A stretch of DNA of 49,559 nucleotides from Paenibacillus artemisiicola (GTDB lineage: Bacteria > Bacillota > Bacilli > Paenibacillales > Paenibacillaceae). Where the stretch lies: contig NZ_JAGGDJ010000043.1 of assembly GCF_017652985.1 (NCBI RefSeq), positions 1 to 49,559 on the forward strand. Direction: 5' to 3'. Made by a program: the position numbers and the translations under genes. The notes beneath the pieces are model-generated. The model worked only from the letters and a program-made list of their open reading frames with translations, had not been told where the DNA came from and did not search any database. Below, in pieces: positions 17,828 through 25,502 of the stretch (the first letter of the stretch is position 1; each line of letters begins with the position of its first letter).

Positions 17828-18503
17828 GCTGTTCCCTCCATGCGTTCAAAATCGATGTAAACATCCGTTTGCCGTCTTCCGAGCCGAGCAGCTGGTTCAC
17901 CGCGCGCTCCGGATGCGGCATCATGCCGACCACGTTGCCGCGCTCGTTGCTGACGCCGGCGATGTTGCGGAGCGAGCCGTTCGGGTTATGCTCGTCGCCC
18001 GCGTAGCGGAAGACGATTTGGTTGTTCGCTTCGAGCCGCGCGAGCGTCTTGTCGTCGCAATAGTAGTTGCCTTCGCCGTGCGCGATCGGGATGTGGATGA
18101 CCTCGCCCTGCGTATATTGGTTCGTGAACGCCGTCGCGTTGTTCACGACTTCGAGCGGCGTCTGGCGGCAAATGAACTTCATGCCCGTGTTGCGCAGCAG
18201 CGCGCCCGGGAGCAGCCCCGCTTCCGTCAGGATTTGGAACCCGTTGCAGATGCCGAGGACGAACTTCCCGGCCTCCGCCGCCTTCACCACTTCGTTCATG
18301 ACCGGGGCGAATTGCGCGATCGCGCCGCAGCGCAGGTAGTCGCCGTACGAGAAGCCGCCGGGCACGAGAATCGCGTCATAGCCGGACAGGTCCGTCGCCG
18401 TATGCCAAACGTAGTCGACCTCTTGGCCGATCGTGTCTTCGACCGCCTTGAAGCAGTCGATGTCGCAGTTGGAGCCCGGAAATACGAGTACCGCGAATTT
18501 CAT
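17805..18503 (-). CDS. purQ: Phosphoribosylformylglycinamidine synthase glutaminase subunit
   Basis: A 232-residue class I glutamine amidotransferase that feeds ammonia to PurL. The nucleophile Cys lies in FVLGICNGFQ near residue 86, and the His-Glu pair in MMPHPERAVNQ near 200. VPGGFSYGDYLRCGA near 50 matches the oxyanion region. It starts 2 nt after purS ends and overlaps purL by 23 nt. Confidence 0.96.
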   Translation of the reverse strand: MKFAVLVFPGSNCDIDCFKAVEDTIGQEVDYVWHTATDLSGYDAILVPGGFSYGDYLRCGAIAQFAPVMNEVVKAAEAGKFVLGICNGFQILTEAGLLPGALLRNTGMKFICRQTPLEVVNNATAFTNQYTQGEVIHIPIAHGEGNYYCDDKTLARLEANNQIVFRYAGDEHNPNGSLRNIAGVSNERGNVVGMMPHPERAVNQLLGSEDGKRMFTSILNAWREQHGAAVNG

Positions 18504-18505
18504 CG

Positions 18506-18748
18506 TTACCCCTCCAATTCAAAGCGGAAATCTTCGACGACCGTGTTCGCGAGCAGCTTCTCGCACATCGCGGTCAAACGCGCTTCCGCTTCCGCGCGGT
18601 CGGACGTGTCCAGGTCCAGCTCCAAAAATTTGCCGATGCGGACTTTGCCGACTTCCTCGAAGCCCATCGTGTGCAGGGCGCCTTGCACGGCGCTGCCTTG
18701 CGGATCGAGCACGTTTTCTTTGATCGTGACGTAGACTTTAGCCTTCAT
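18506..18748 (-). CDS. purS: Phosphoribosylformylglycinamidine synthase subunit PurS
   Basis: An 80-residue protein that bridges PurL and PurQ. It has the family N-terminus MKAKVYVTIKENVLDPQG and the following GSAVQGALHTMGF, then VRIGKFLELDL. AGGAGG lies about 11 nt before the ATG. The order S-Q-L and tight spacing match Bacillota pur operons. Confidence 0.95.
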   Translation of the reverse strand: MKAKVYVTIKENVLDPQGSAVQGALHTMGFEEVGKVRIGKFLELDLDTSDRAEAEARLTAMCEKLLANTVVEDFRFELEG

Positions 18749-18821
18749 TAGGGGGGTCGCCTCCTGGAAAATGGTTGTACTGGATGGGAGCGTTCCGCAA
18801 AACGCGGATTTGTCGGCCTTC

Positions 18822-18888
18822 GTCGCTGTTGAACTGCCGGAAACTTGAACAATAACCTTCGGTTGTTTCCGGCTTTCAAAGGCGATCG
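18822..18888 (+). repeat. Pur-operon hairpin element, copy 3 (purC-purS gap), opposite orientation
   Basis: On the plus strand the ends are GTCGCTGTTGA and TCAAAGGCGATC, the same conserved ends that copies 1 and 2 show on the minus strand. The stem differs: GCCGGAAAC (18836-18844) pairs with GTTTCCGGC (18865-18873). A local alternative uses AACAATAACC-TTC-GGTTGTT. The stem is less perfect than in copies 1 and 2. Confidence 0.7.
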
Positions 18889-18944
18889 CTTACGCTCTTC
18901 GGCTCGACAAACCGCTAATTTGCTCCAACCATCCGATAAAACAT

Positions 18945-19190
18945 ATTGCAGGATGCTCTCGGGAGCACCCTGCGCGCTGCGCGGGCTTGCGCCGCTTGCG
19001 GCGGTCTTAAACGCTTGCCGGGCTTCGCTACCGCTTGCGGCGTATTGCTTGCTTGCGGGGCTTTGCGCCCGCTTGCGGCGGTTTTGCTTGCTAGCGGGCT
19101 TCGCGTCCGCTTGCGCCTGTTGGGCGCCGGCGGGATTGCGGCCCCGCTTGGGCGTGTATGTGATGCGGGACATCTGTGCTTGTCCCGCGG
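18945..19190. repeat. Degenerate CTTGCGGC-rich repeat in the purC-purS gap
   Basis: Motifs such as CGCTTGCGGCGG and GCTTGC(G/T)GGGC recur about every 25-40 bp. An open frame of 141 codons (18748-19173, minus) crosses this block and the hairpin element. Its product is Arg/Ala/Ser-rich simple sequence and is not taken as a gene, although its stop overlaps the purS ATG. Confidence 0.6.
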
Positions 19191-19197
19191 GTTTGCT

Positions 19198-20088
19198 TTA
19201 GTTGAGCGGCTGGCCGGTCAGCGCTTCGTAGATCGCCAGGTAGCGGTTCGTCGTCGCGTCGACGACCGATTGCGGCAGCGGGGCCGGTTTGCTTTCGCGG
19301 TCCCAGTCGGAGCCGACAAGGTACGTGCGCACCGGTTCTTTGTCCATGCTGTCGATCTCGATGTCGTAGGCGTAGTTGGCCTTCGCCCAGAACCGGGACG
19401 CGTCCGGCGTGAAGATCTCGTCGATCAGGATGACCTGGCCGTCGATCAAGCCGAATTCGAATTTGCAGTCCGCCAGGATGATGCCCCGTTCGTCGCAGAA
19501 ATCGCGGGCGAACTCGTAGAGGCGGATGCTCTTGCCGCGCAGCTCCTCGGCAAGCTCGGCGCCGACCAGCTCCTGCATGCGCGCGAACGGGATGTCCTCG
19601 TCATGCCCGATGTCGTTCTTCGCGGCCGGCGTGAACAGCGGCTCGGGGAAGCGTTCGTTTTTGCGCAGGCCGGCCGGCAGCTCGATGCCGTTGATCGCTT
19701 GCGTCTTCTCGTATTGCCGCCAGCCGCCGCCGGTGATGTAGCCGCGGACGACGCACTCGATGTCGATGCGCTCCGCCTTCTTCGTTACCATGATGCGGTT
19801 CTTCAGCCGCTCCGGCTCGGTCACGAGCTCGCCGAGCTTATACACGTCCGTGTGCACGACGTGATTGGCCATCATGTCGGCCGTCCGTTCGAACCAGAAC
19901 GCCGACAGCCGGTTCAGCACGTTCCCCTTCTCCGGCACGGCCGGGTCCAGCACGTAGTCGAACGCGCTGATGCGGTCGGTCACGACGATCAGGAAATGCT
20001 CGCCCAAATCGTACAGCTCGCGCACCTTGCCTTTATACAACAGCGGCGCCTTCACATAATCAGCGGCCGTGGACAATGCTTGTGTCAT
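19198..20088 (-). CDS. purC: Phosphoribosylaminoimidazole-succinocarboxamide synthase (SAICAR synthetase), long type
   Basis: A 296-residue enzyme joining CAIR and aspartate with ATP. The N-terminal LLYKGKVRELYDLG is the phosphate-loop region, followed by VTDRISAFDYVL; later SxKxxR-like and FEFGLIDGQVILIDEIFTPDASRFW near 230-255 bind metal and ATP. It is longer than the roughly 240-residue Bacillus and E. coli forms and resembles the 290-300-residue class seen in other phyla, as remembered. The in-frame ATG at 20109 is possible, but the one at 20088 has the purine-rich site just upstream and the family start. Confidence 0.94.
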   Translation of the reverse strand: MTQALSTAADYVKAPLLYKGKVRELYDLGEHFLIVVTDRISAFDYVLDPAVPEKGNVLNRLSAFWFERTADMMANHVVHTDVYKLGELVTEPERLKNRIMVTKKAERIDIECVVRGYITGGGWRQYEKTQAINGIELPAGLRKNERFPEPLFTPAAKNDIGHDEDIPFARMQELVGAELAEELRGKSIRLYEFARDFCDERGIILADCKFEFGLIDGQVILIDEIFTPDASRFWAKANYAYDIEIDSMDKEPVRTYLVGSDWDRESKPAPLPQSVVDATTNRYLAIYEALTGQPLN

Positions 20089-20175
20089 GGTCCCTCTCCC
20101 TCTCCTCACTTCAAAGGCTTGAATGGTTTTAAACGGTTTGACGGAGCAGGCGAAAACAGTCCGGAGAAACGAAGT

Positions 20176-20248
20176 GGTCGCCTTTGTACTCGGAATTTCA
20201 CCGCTAGGGTGAATTCAATAAAAATTCCGAGTACAACAGCGATCGGAG
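20176..20248 (-). repeat. Pur-operon hairpin element, copy 2 (purB-purC gap)
   Basis: Same plus-strand ends as copy 1 (GGTCGCCTTTGTA and TACAACAGCGATCGGAG) around a different perfect 15-bp stem: TTGTACTCGGAATTT (20184-20198) with AAATTCCGAGTACAA (20222-20236). The inner hairpin is CACC-GCTAG-GGTG. Beyond the core, GCAGGCGAAAAC (20146-20157) pairs with GTTTTCGCTTGC (20252-20263), and GTCC (20159-20162) with GGAC (20248-20251), extending the stem. Confidence 0.87.
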
Positions 20249-20274
20249 GACGTTTTCGCTTGCGGAGTCTGCCT

Positions 20275-21570
20275 TTAAACTAACTCAAGCCGCTTGAAAA
20301 TCGTGTCCACGTGCTTCAGATGCCACGCCGGATTGAAGCAGTCGGCGATGTCGTCCGGGGTCAGCTTGCCCGTGATCTCCGGCGTCGATTCGATGATGTC
20401 GCGGAATTGGCGCTGCTCTTCCCATGCCTGCATCGCGCGCGGCTGCACGGTGTCGTACGCCTGCTCGCGGCTGAGGCCTTTGTCGATCAGCTTCGTCATG
20501 ACGCGGCCGGAGAACGGCACGCCGAACGTGCGCTGCATGTTGCGCTTCATGTTCTCCGGGAACACCGTCAGGTTCTTAATGATGTTGCCGAGGCGGTTCA
20601 GCATGTAGTTCAGCAGCATCGTCGCGTCCGGCAGGATGACGCGCTCCGCCGACGAGTGGCTGATGTCGCGCTCGTGCCACAGCGTCACGTTCTCGTACGC
20701 CGTCAGCATATGCCCGCGGATGACGCGCGACAGGCCGGAGATGTTCTCGCAGCCGATCGGGTTGCGCTTGTGCGGCATCGCGGACGAGCCCTTTTGGCCC
20801 TTCGCGAACGGCTCCTCCACCTCGCGGAACTCGCTCTTCTGCAGGGCGCGGATCTCGGTCGCGAACTTGTCGAGCGACGTGGCGATCAAGGCCAGCGTCG
20901 CCATGTATTCCGCGTGGCGGTCGCGCTGCAGCGTCTGCGTCGAGATCGGCGCCGGCGTGATGCCGAGCTTGCGGCACGTGAATTCCTCGACGAACGGGTC
21001 GATGTTCGCGTACGTCCCGACCGCGCCGGAGATTTTGCCGAACTGCACGCCGCCGGCCGCATGCTGGAACCGCTCCAGGTTCCGCTTCATCTCTTCGTAC
21101 CACAGCGCCAGCTTCAGCCCGAACGTCGTCGGCTCGGCATGGACGCCGTGCGTGCGGCCCATCATGACCGTGTCCTTGTAGGCGACCGCTTGGCCGCGCA
21201 GGATCCCGATGAAGGTTTCGATGTCCTTGGCGAGAATCTCGTTCGCTTGGCGGAGCAGGTAGCCCATCGCCGTGTCGACGACGTCCGTGGACGTTAGGCC
21301 ATAGTGCACCCACTTGCGCTCCGGTCCGACGGACTCGGACACCGCGCGCGTGAAGGCGATGACGTCGTGGCGGGTCTCCAGCTCGATCTCGTTGATGCGG
21401 TCGATGTCGAACGTCGCGTTCGCGCGCAGCGCTTCGACGTCCTCGCGCGGGATGACGCCGAGCTCCACCCACGCCTCGCAGGCGCACAGCTCGACTTCGA
21501 GCCACGCCTTGAATTTGTTTTCCTCGGTCCAGATCGCTCTCATTTCCGGTCTGCTGTAGCGTTGTAACAT
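20275..21570 (-). CDS. purB: Adenylosuccinate lyase
   Basis: A 431-residue fumarase/aspartase-fold lyase acting twice: on SAICAR in the pathway and on adenylosuccinate in AMP formation. Motifs: GLTSTDVVDTAMG near 88, MGRTHGVHAEPTTFG near 138-152 with the catalytic His, and the signature KGSSAMPHKRNPIGCE near 262-277. GGAGGG lies inside the purK end, and the ATG is 4 nt past the purK stop. Confidence 0.97.
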   Translation of the reverse strand: MLQRYSRPEMRAIWTEENKFKAWLEVELCACEAWVELGVIPREDVEALRANATFDIDRINEIELETRHDVIAFTRAVSESVGPERKWVHYGLTSTDVVDTAMGYLLRQANEILAKDIETFIGILRGQAVAYKDTVMMGRTHGVHAEPTTFGLKLALWYEEMKRNLERFQHAAGGVQFGKISGAVGTYANIDPFVEEFTCRKLGITPAPISTQTLQRDRHAEYMATLALIATSLDKFATEIRALQKSEFREVEEPFAKGQKGSSAMPHKRNPIGCENISGLSRVIRGHMLTAYENVTLWHERDISHSSAERVILPDATMLLNYMLNRLGNIIKNLTVFPENMKRNMQRTFGVPFSGRVMTKLIDKGLSREQAYDTVQPRAMQAWEEQRQFRDIIESTPEITGKLTPDDIADCFNPAWHLKHVDTIFKRLELV

Positions 21571-21574
21571 CGAA

Positions 21575-22744
21575 TCAAACCCTCCAAATCTTCGTTTCGG
21601 CTATCCATTCCAGCGCCTGTTCCACGTCGGCCGTGAGCACGTTCACGTGCCCCATCTTCCGTTTGGCTTTGGCTTCATGTTTCCCATATAAGTGAATTTT
21701 AGGCGCGACGCCGAGCCGTTCGGCCGTCTCGTCCTTCAGCGCGATCCGATCGAGCAGCGGCGCCACGTGCTCGCCGAGCACGTTGACCATGACGACCGGC
21801 GTCAGCAGCGACGTCTCGCCGAGCGGCAGGCCGCATACCGCGCGCACATGCTGCTCGAACTGCGACGTCCGGCACGCTTCCATCGTGTAGTGGCCGCTGT
21901 TGTGCGGCCGCGGCGCGAGCTCGTTCACGAACAATTCGCCGTCCGCCGTCAGGAACAGCTCCACCGCGATCAGCCCGACGACGCCGAGCCCTTCGGCGAT
22001 GCGGAACGCCAGCCGTTCGGCCTCCCGCTGCAGCGACTCGTCGATGCGCGCCGGCACGATCGACAGGTGCAAAATATTGTCGACGTGGATATTCTCCGCC
22101 GCCGGGAACGTGCGGATCTCGCCCTGCGGGCTGCGCGCCGCGATGACGGACAGCTCCTTCGCGAAGCGGACGAACTGCTCCACCACCAGCTCCGTGCCCG
22201 CGCGGCTCAGCGTCTCGAACGCTTCGCCGATCTCGGCCTCGTCGCGGATGACCCATTGGCCCTTGCCGTCGTAGCCGCCCGTCGCCGTCTTCAGCACGCA
22301 CGGCAGGCCGAAGCGCCCGGCCGCCTCGCGCAGCTCGTCCGCGCTGCGGACCTCGGCGTACGGCGCGACCTTCACGCCCGCCGCCTCGATCGCGCGCTTC
22401 TCGCGCAGCCGGTGCTGCGTCGTGTACAGCAGCTCGCTGCCCTGCGGCACGTAGGACCGCTCCATCAGCATCGCCGCGACGCCCGCGTCGACGTTCTCGA
22501 ACTCGTACGTGATGACGTCCGCCTGCTTCGCCAGCTCCCCGGCGGCCTCGCGGTCGTCGTACGCCGCGACGAGCTGCCGCGCGACCTGCCCGGCCGGCGC
22601 GTCCGGCGTCGGATCCAGCGCCACGAACCGATAGCCCATCGCGCTGCCCGCGTTCGCCATCATCCGTCCGAGCTGGCCGCCGCCCAGAATGCCGATCGTC
22701 GCGCCCGGAAGTATCGTCTTCGCGTCCTTCGCCGTCCCGCTCAT
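21575..22744 (-). CDS. purK: N5-carboxyaminoimidazole ribonucleotide synthase
   Basis: A 389-residue ATP-grasp enzyme that carboxylates AIR on N5 with bicarbonate. Motifs: IGILGGGQLGRMM near residues 13-25, TATGGYDGKGQWVI near 160-173 (ATP-grasp), and VNELAPRPHNSGHYTMEAC near 270-290. The ATG overlaps the purE stop by 4 nt (ATGA), so PurE and PurK are coupled. Confidence 0.96.
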   Translation of the reverse strand: MSGTAKDAKTILPGATIGILGGGQLGRMMANAGSAMGYRFVALDPTPDAPAGQVARQLVAAYDDREAAGELAKQADVITYEFENVDAGVAAMLMERSYVPQGSELLYTTQHRLREKRAIEAAGVKVAPYAEVRSADELREAAGRFGLPCVLKTATGGYDGKGQWVIRDEAEIGEAFETLSRAGTELVVEQFVRFAKELSVIAARSPQGEIRTFPAAENIHVDNILHLSIVPARIDESLQREAERLAFRIAEGLGVVGLIAVELFLTADGELFVNELAPRPHNSGHYTMEACRTSQFEQHVRAVCGLPLGETSLLTPVVMVNVLGEHVAPLLDRIALKDETAERLGVAPKIHLYGKHEAKAKRKMGHVNVLTADVEQALEWIAETKIWRV

Positions 22745-23226
22745 AGCGTCTCGCTGCTTTCCAGCACGTCTTGCTTGATCCGGTCGCGGCGCGCCTGCAC
22801 GCGCGCTTGCACCGCCGGGTCGAAGGCGCCGAGGATCTGGCCCGCGAGCAGCCCCGCGTTCGCGGCGCCCGCGTTGCCGATCGCCACCGTCGCGACCGGA
22901 ATGCCGCCCGGCATCTGCACGATCGAGAGCAGCGAGTCGAGTCCGTTCAGATTCGACGATTTGACGGGAACGCCAATAACCGGCAGGATCGTTTTGGCTG
23001 CGACCATGCCGGGCAAATGTGCAGCGCCGCCTGCACCCGCGATAATGACCTTCAATCCGCGCTCCGCGGCGGATTCCGCGTATTCGAACATGAGATCCGG
23101 CGTCCGGTGAGCCGACACGACCTTCTTCTCGTACGGAATTTGCAACTCGTCCAGAACGTCACAGGCTAATTTCATCGTGTCCCAGTCCGACTTGCTGCCC
23201 ATGATGACGCCCACTTGTGCTGACAT
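22741..23226 (-). CDS. purE: N5-CAIR mutase (class I PurE)
   Basis: A 161-residue enzyme moving the carboxylate of N5-CAIR to C4. Motifs: GVIMGSKSDWDTM near 6-18, VVSAHRTPD near 43, and IIAGAGGAAHLPGMVA near 70. The frame is open to 23283, but AAGGTGG at about 14 nt and the family N-terminus MSAQVGVIMGSK fix the start at 23226. First gene of the pur operon, behind PurBox-like sites, a promoter, a guanine riboswitch and a terminator. Confidence 0.95.
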   Translation of the reverse strand: MSAQVGVIMGSKSDWDTMKLACDVLDELQIPYEKKVVSAHRTPDLMFEYAESAAERGLKVIIAGAGGAAHLPGMVAAKTILPVIGVPVKSSNLNGLDSLLSIVQMPGGIPVATVAIGNAGAANAGLLAGQILGAFDPAVQARVQARRDRIKQDVLESSETL

Positions 23227-23265
23227 TCGCCAATTACCACCTTTTCGTCGTTTAAAGATTGCCGT

Positions 23266-23311
23266 AAAAAAATCCCTCGGCATCGTCCAAGACCTGGCAT
23301 GCTTCGGGATT
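23266..23311 (-). terminator. Leader terminator of the pur operon riboswitch
   Basis: On the minus strand AATCCC pairs with GGGATT, with a further GCAT/ATGC stem inside, and seven Us follow. It lies between the riboswitch aptamer and purE, where guanine-sensing leaders in Bacillota place a ligand-controlled terminator. Confidence 0.75.
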
Positions 23312-23435
23312 CGACAAGACCTGCAGCGAAGAGGTTACCTGCCCGTTCCGACCCGCGAAGCGGATGGTATGCGTAAACGGTAAAGACAACATCAGGCTGC
23401 CCCGTCCCGGCGGCAACCTGGCTCTTCATTGCGTG

Positions 23436-23503
23436 TCTCGTAGTCCGAAAATTAAGGTTCTCGGGTAGATACTCTCGGGCCTGATTCCCAAGGATATACG
23501 AGA
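23436..23503 (-). promoter_or_regulatory. Guanine (purine) riboswitch aptamer upstream of purE
   Basis: Minus strand: P1 UCUCGUA / UACGAGA (ends at 23503 and 23436), J1/2 starting UAUAU, P2 CUUGGG / CCCGAG with loop AAUCAGG, J2/3 AGUAUCUACC, P3 CCGAG / UUCGG with loop containing ACCUUAAU, and J3/1 GGACUACG. The C in GACUA (C74 in xpt numbering) predicts guanine or hypoxanthine binding. Excess guanine should stop transcription before purE. Confidence 0.92.
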
Positions 23504-23540
23504 TGATCGACAACATTTTTTATTGGGATTAGCTGTTTCT

Positions 23541-23569
23541 AGTGTATCAATCCTCACTTGGAATGTCAA
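23541..23569 (-). promoter_or_regulatory. Sigma-A promoter of the pur operon
   Basis: -35 TTGACA (23564-23569), 17-nt spacer, -10 TACACT (23541-23546), about 38 nt upstream of the riboswitch. Confidence 0.82.
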
Positions 23570-23574
23570 CGCAA

Positions 23575-23618
23575 AAACCCGAACATTAAACAAAGGTTGT
23601 TGTTAATAGTTCGTATTT
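23575..23618. promoter_or_regulatory. PurBox-like inverted pair (candidate PurR operator)
   Basis: AAACCCGAACATT (23575-23587) and ATAGTTCGTATTT (23606-23618) are inverted and each has one mismatch to the Bacillus PurR box AWWWCCGAACWWT. The 18-nt gap is close to the usual 16-17. They lie just upstream of the -35, as in PurR-repressed operons. Confidence 0.65.
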
Positions 23619-23697
23619 TGCCATCATTTCAATCGAAATGGTTTTCTTTGCCGCCCCCGTAGCGACGGTTTTGTCAGAAAACTCATGCAACTTGTTA

Positions 23698-23747
23698 TTG
23701 ACTGGCGGGTCAATCCGGCGTATAACTGAAATTGACTGGCGAGTCAA
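23698..23747 (+). promoter_or_regulatory. Promoter with two palindromic operators for the ABC exporter/TetR operon
   Basis: -35 TTGACT (23698-23703), 17-nt spacer, -10 TATAAC (23721-23726). The palindrome TTGACTGGCGGGTCAA (23698-23713) covers the -35, and TTGACTGGCGAGTCAA (23732-23747) covers the likely start site, 34 bp on. They differ by one base. The TetR protein at the end of the operon is the obvious ligand (inference). Confidence 0.78.
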
Positions 23748-23785
23748 CGCGCTCGTCCCGCTTTTAACCGAAGGAGGTCATTCCC

Positions 23786-24667
23786 CTGAAACCGATCGTG
23801 GACATCCATCGTCTGACCAAGATCTACGGCAAGCGCCGAGGCATCCGCGACCTCACGTTCGCCATCGAGGAAGGCGAAGTGTTCGGCTTCATCGGCCCGA
23901 ACGGCGCCGGCAAGAGCACGACGATCCGCACGCTGCTGAACATTCTGTTCCCGACCTCGGGCAGCGCGACGATCTTCGGTCTCGACATCGTCGCGCGCTC
24001 CCGGGACATCCGGCGGCAGATCGGCTATCTGCCCTCCGAGGTGTTCTACTACGACGACATGAAGGTCGCCGACCTGCTGCGTTACGCGGCGGCGTTCCAT
24101 CATTACCGCGGCGAACGGCGGACGGCCGCGCTGCTGGAACGGCTCGATCTCGACCCCGGACGCAAGATCGAAGACCTCTCCTTCGGCAACCGGAAGAAGG
24201 TCGGCATCGTCCAGGCGCTGCTCCACGAACCGAAGCTGCTCATTCTCGACGAACCGACGGGCGGACTCGATCCGCTCATGCAGAACGAATTCTTCGAGCT
24301 CCTGAAGGAGGAGCGCGCGAAAGGCACGACGGTCTTCTTCTCCTCGCACGTTCTGAGCGAGGTGCAGCGGATGTGCGACCGCGTCGCCATCATCAAGGAC
24401 GGCTCGCTCGTCAAGGTCGAGACGATCGAGAACCTGCTGCGCAACAACCTGCGGCACATCACGCTGACGTCGTTGCGGCCCGAGACGCTCGACCTGTCCG
24501 GCATCGCCGGCATCGTCAAGCAGGAGACGATCGGAACGCACGTGAAACTGCTGTACGACGGCGACATGAAGCGCTTCGTGGAAGCCATTGCGTCCCGTCC
24601 CTTCAGCGACCTCCTGGTCGAGGAGCCGTCGCTGGACGATATTTTCCTGCACTATTACACGAATTAA
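23786..24667 (+). CDS. ABC-2 type exporter ATP-binding protein
   Basis: About 293 residues. Walker A GPNGAGKST near 42-50, signature LSFGNRKKVG (the second Gly of LSGGQ replaced by Phe, common in this class), Walker B LLILDEPTGGLD near 153-164, and a switch His in SSHVLSEV. Powers an efflux pump with the next gene. The best-placed start is CTG at 23786, 8 nt after AAGGAGG and reading KPIVDIHRLTKIYG; the first standard start, GTG at 23798, is 20 nt away. An antibiotic or peptide substrate is plausible but unknown. Confidence 0.92.
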   Translation: MKPIVDIHRLTKIYGKRRGIRDLTFAIEEGEVFGFIGPNGAGKSTTIRTLLNILFPTSGSATIFGLDIVARSRDIRRQIGYLPSEVFYYDDMKVADLLRYAAAFHHYRGERRTAALLERLDLDPGRKIEDLSFGNRKKVGIVQALLHEPKLLILDEPTGGLDPLMQNEFFELLKEERAKGTTVFFSSHVLSEVQRMCDRVAIIKDGSLVKVETIENLLRNNLRHITLTSLRPETLDLSGIAGIVKQETIGTHVKLLYDGDMKRFVEAIASRPFSDLLVEEPSLDDIFLHYYTN

Positions 24668-24681
24668 CGGAGCGTGAGCGC

Positions 24682-25479
24682 ATGCTGTTCAGAAGAGAGT
24701 TCAAACGGAATTCGCGAAGCCTGATCATCTGGAGCGTCATCATGGCGGCCATCGTGCTGCTGTACCTCGGCATCTTCCCGTCGATGGCGGAGCAGCAGCA
24801 GAGCATGGATAACCTCATGAATGCCATGCCCGAAGGGATGCGCAACGCGTTCGGCATGGACCGGCTCAGCCTCGGGACGCCGCTCGGCTTCTACGGGATC
24901 GAGATCCATCTCATGACGACGCTGCTCGGCAGCATCTTCGCCGCCATGCTCGCCTCCGGCATCGTGGCCAAGGAACAGAACGACAAGACGGCGGAGTTTC
25001 TGCTCGCGATGCCGATCCCGCGCCGGACGATCATCCTCCAGAAAGGGCTCGCCGTCCTGGCTAACGTCCTGCTCTTCAATCTCGTCATCGTCGCGGCCAG
25101 TCTGGCGGGCTTCCAATTCGCGGGCGGCGGGGACATCTCGTACAAGGCGTTCTTCCTGCTGGAGCTGGCGGTATGCCTGATGCACCTGACGTTCGCGAGC
25201 ATCGCGTTCCTGTTCTCCGCCGTCGCGCGCCGGACGCGGACGATCGTCTCCGCGTCGCTTGGCCTGGTGTTCGTCATGTACTTCCTCGGTGTCGTGGCCG
25301 GCCTCTCCGATTCGCTGTCCTGGCTGAAGTACGTCACGCCGTTCAAGTACGCGGATTCCGCGTCCATCCTCACGGAGGAACGGTTCCCGCCGCTCTATGC
25401 CGGCATCATGGTTGCCGCGATCGTCTTTTGTTTCCTGTCCGCGTACTGGTATTATAGGAAGAAAGACATCGCCGTCTAA
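24682..25479 (+). CDS. ABC-2 type exporter permease
   Basis: A 265-residue membrane protein with about six hydrophobic segments, starting MLFRREFKRNSRSLIIWS. It has an extracytoplasmic Met/Gln-rich loop after the first helix and the EFLLAMPIPRRTIILQK cytoplasmic segment typical of the ABC-2/NatB-like family. It starts 14 nt after the ATPase stop and ends 23 nt before the TetR gene, so the three form one operon. Confidence 0.9.
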   Translation: MLFRREFKRNSRSLIIWSVIMAAIVLLYLGIFPSMAEQQQSMDNLMNAMPEGMRNAFGMDRLSLGTPLGFYGIEIHLMTTLLGSIFAAMLASGIVAKEQNDKTAEFLLAMPIPRRTIILQKGLAVLANVLLFNLVIVAASLAGFQFAGGGDISYKAFFLLELAVCLMHLTFASIAFLFSAVARRTRTIVSASLGLVFVMYFLGVVAGLSDSLSWLKYVTPFKYADSASILTEERFPPLYAGIMVAAIVFCFLSAYWYYRKKDIAV

Positions 25480-25502
25480 CGCGCAGAACCGAGGTGAAGG
25501 CC

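Noticed and set aside
18748..19173. 141-codon minus-strand frame between purC and purS whose stop overlaps the purS ATG
   Set aside because: The overlap looks like coupling, but the product is Arg/Ala/Ser simple sequence, spans a hairpin element and a repeat block, and has no good ribosome site.
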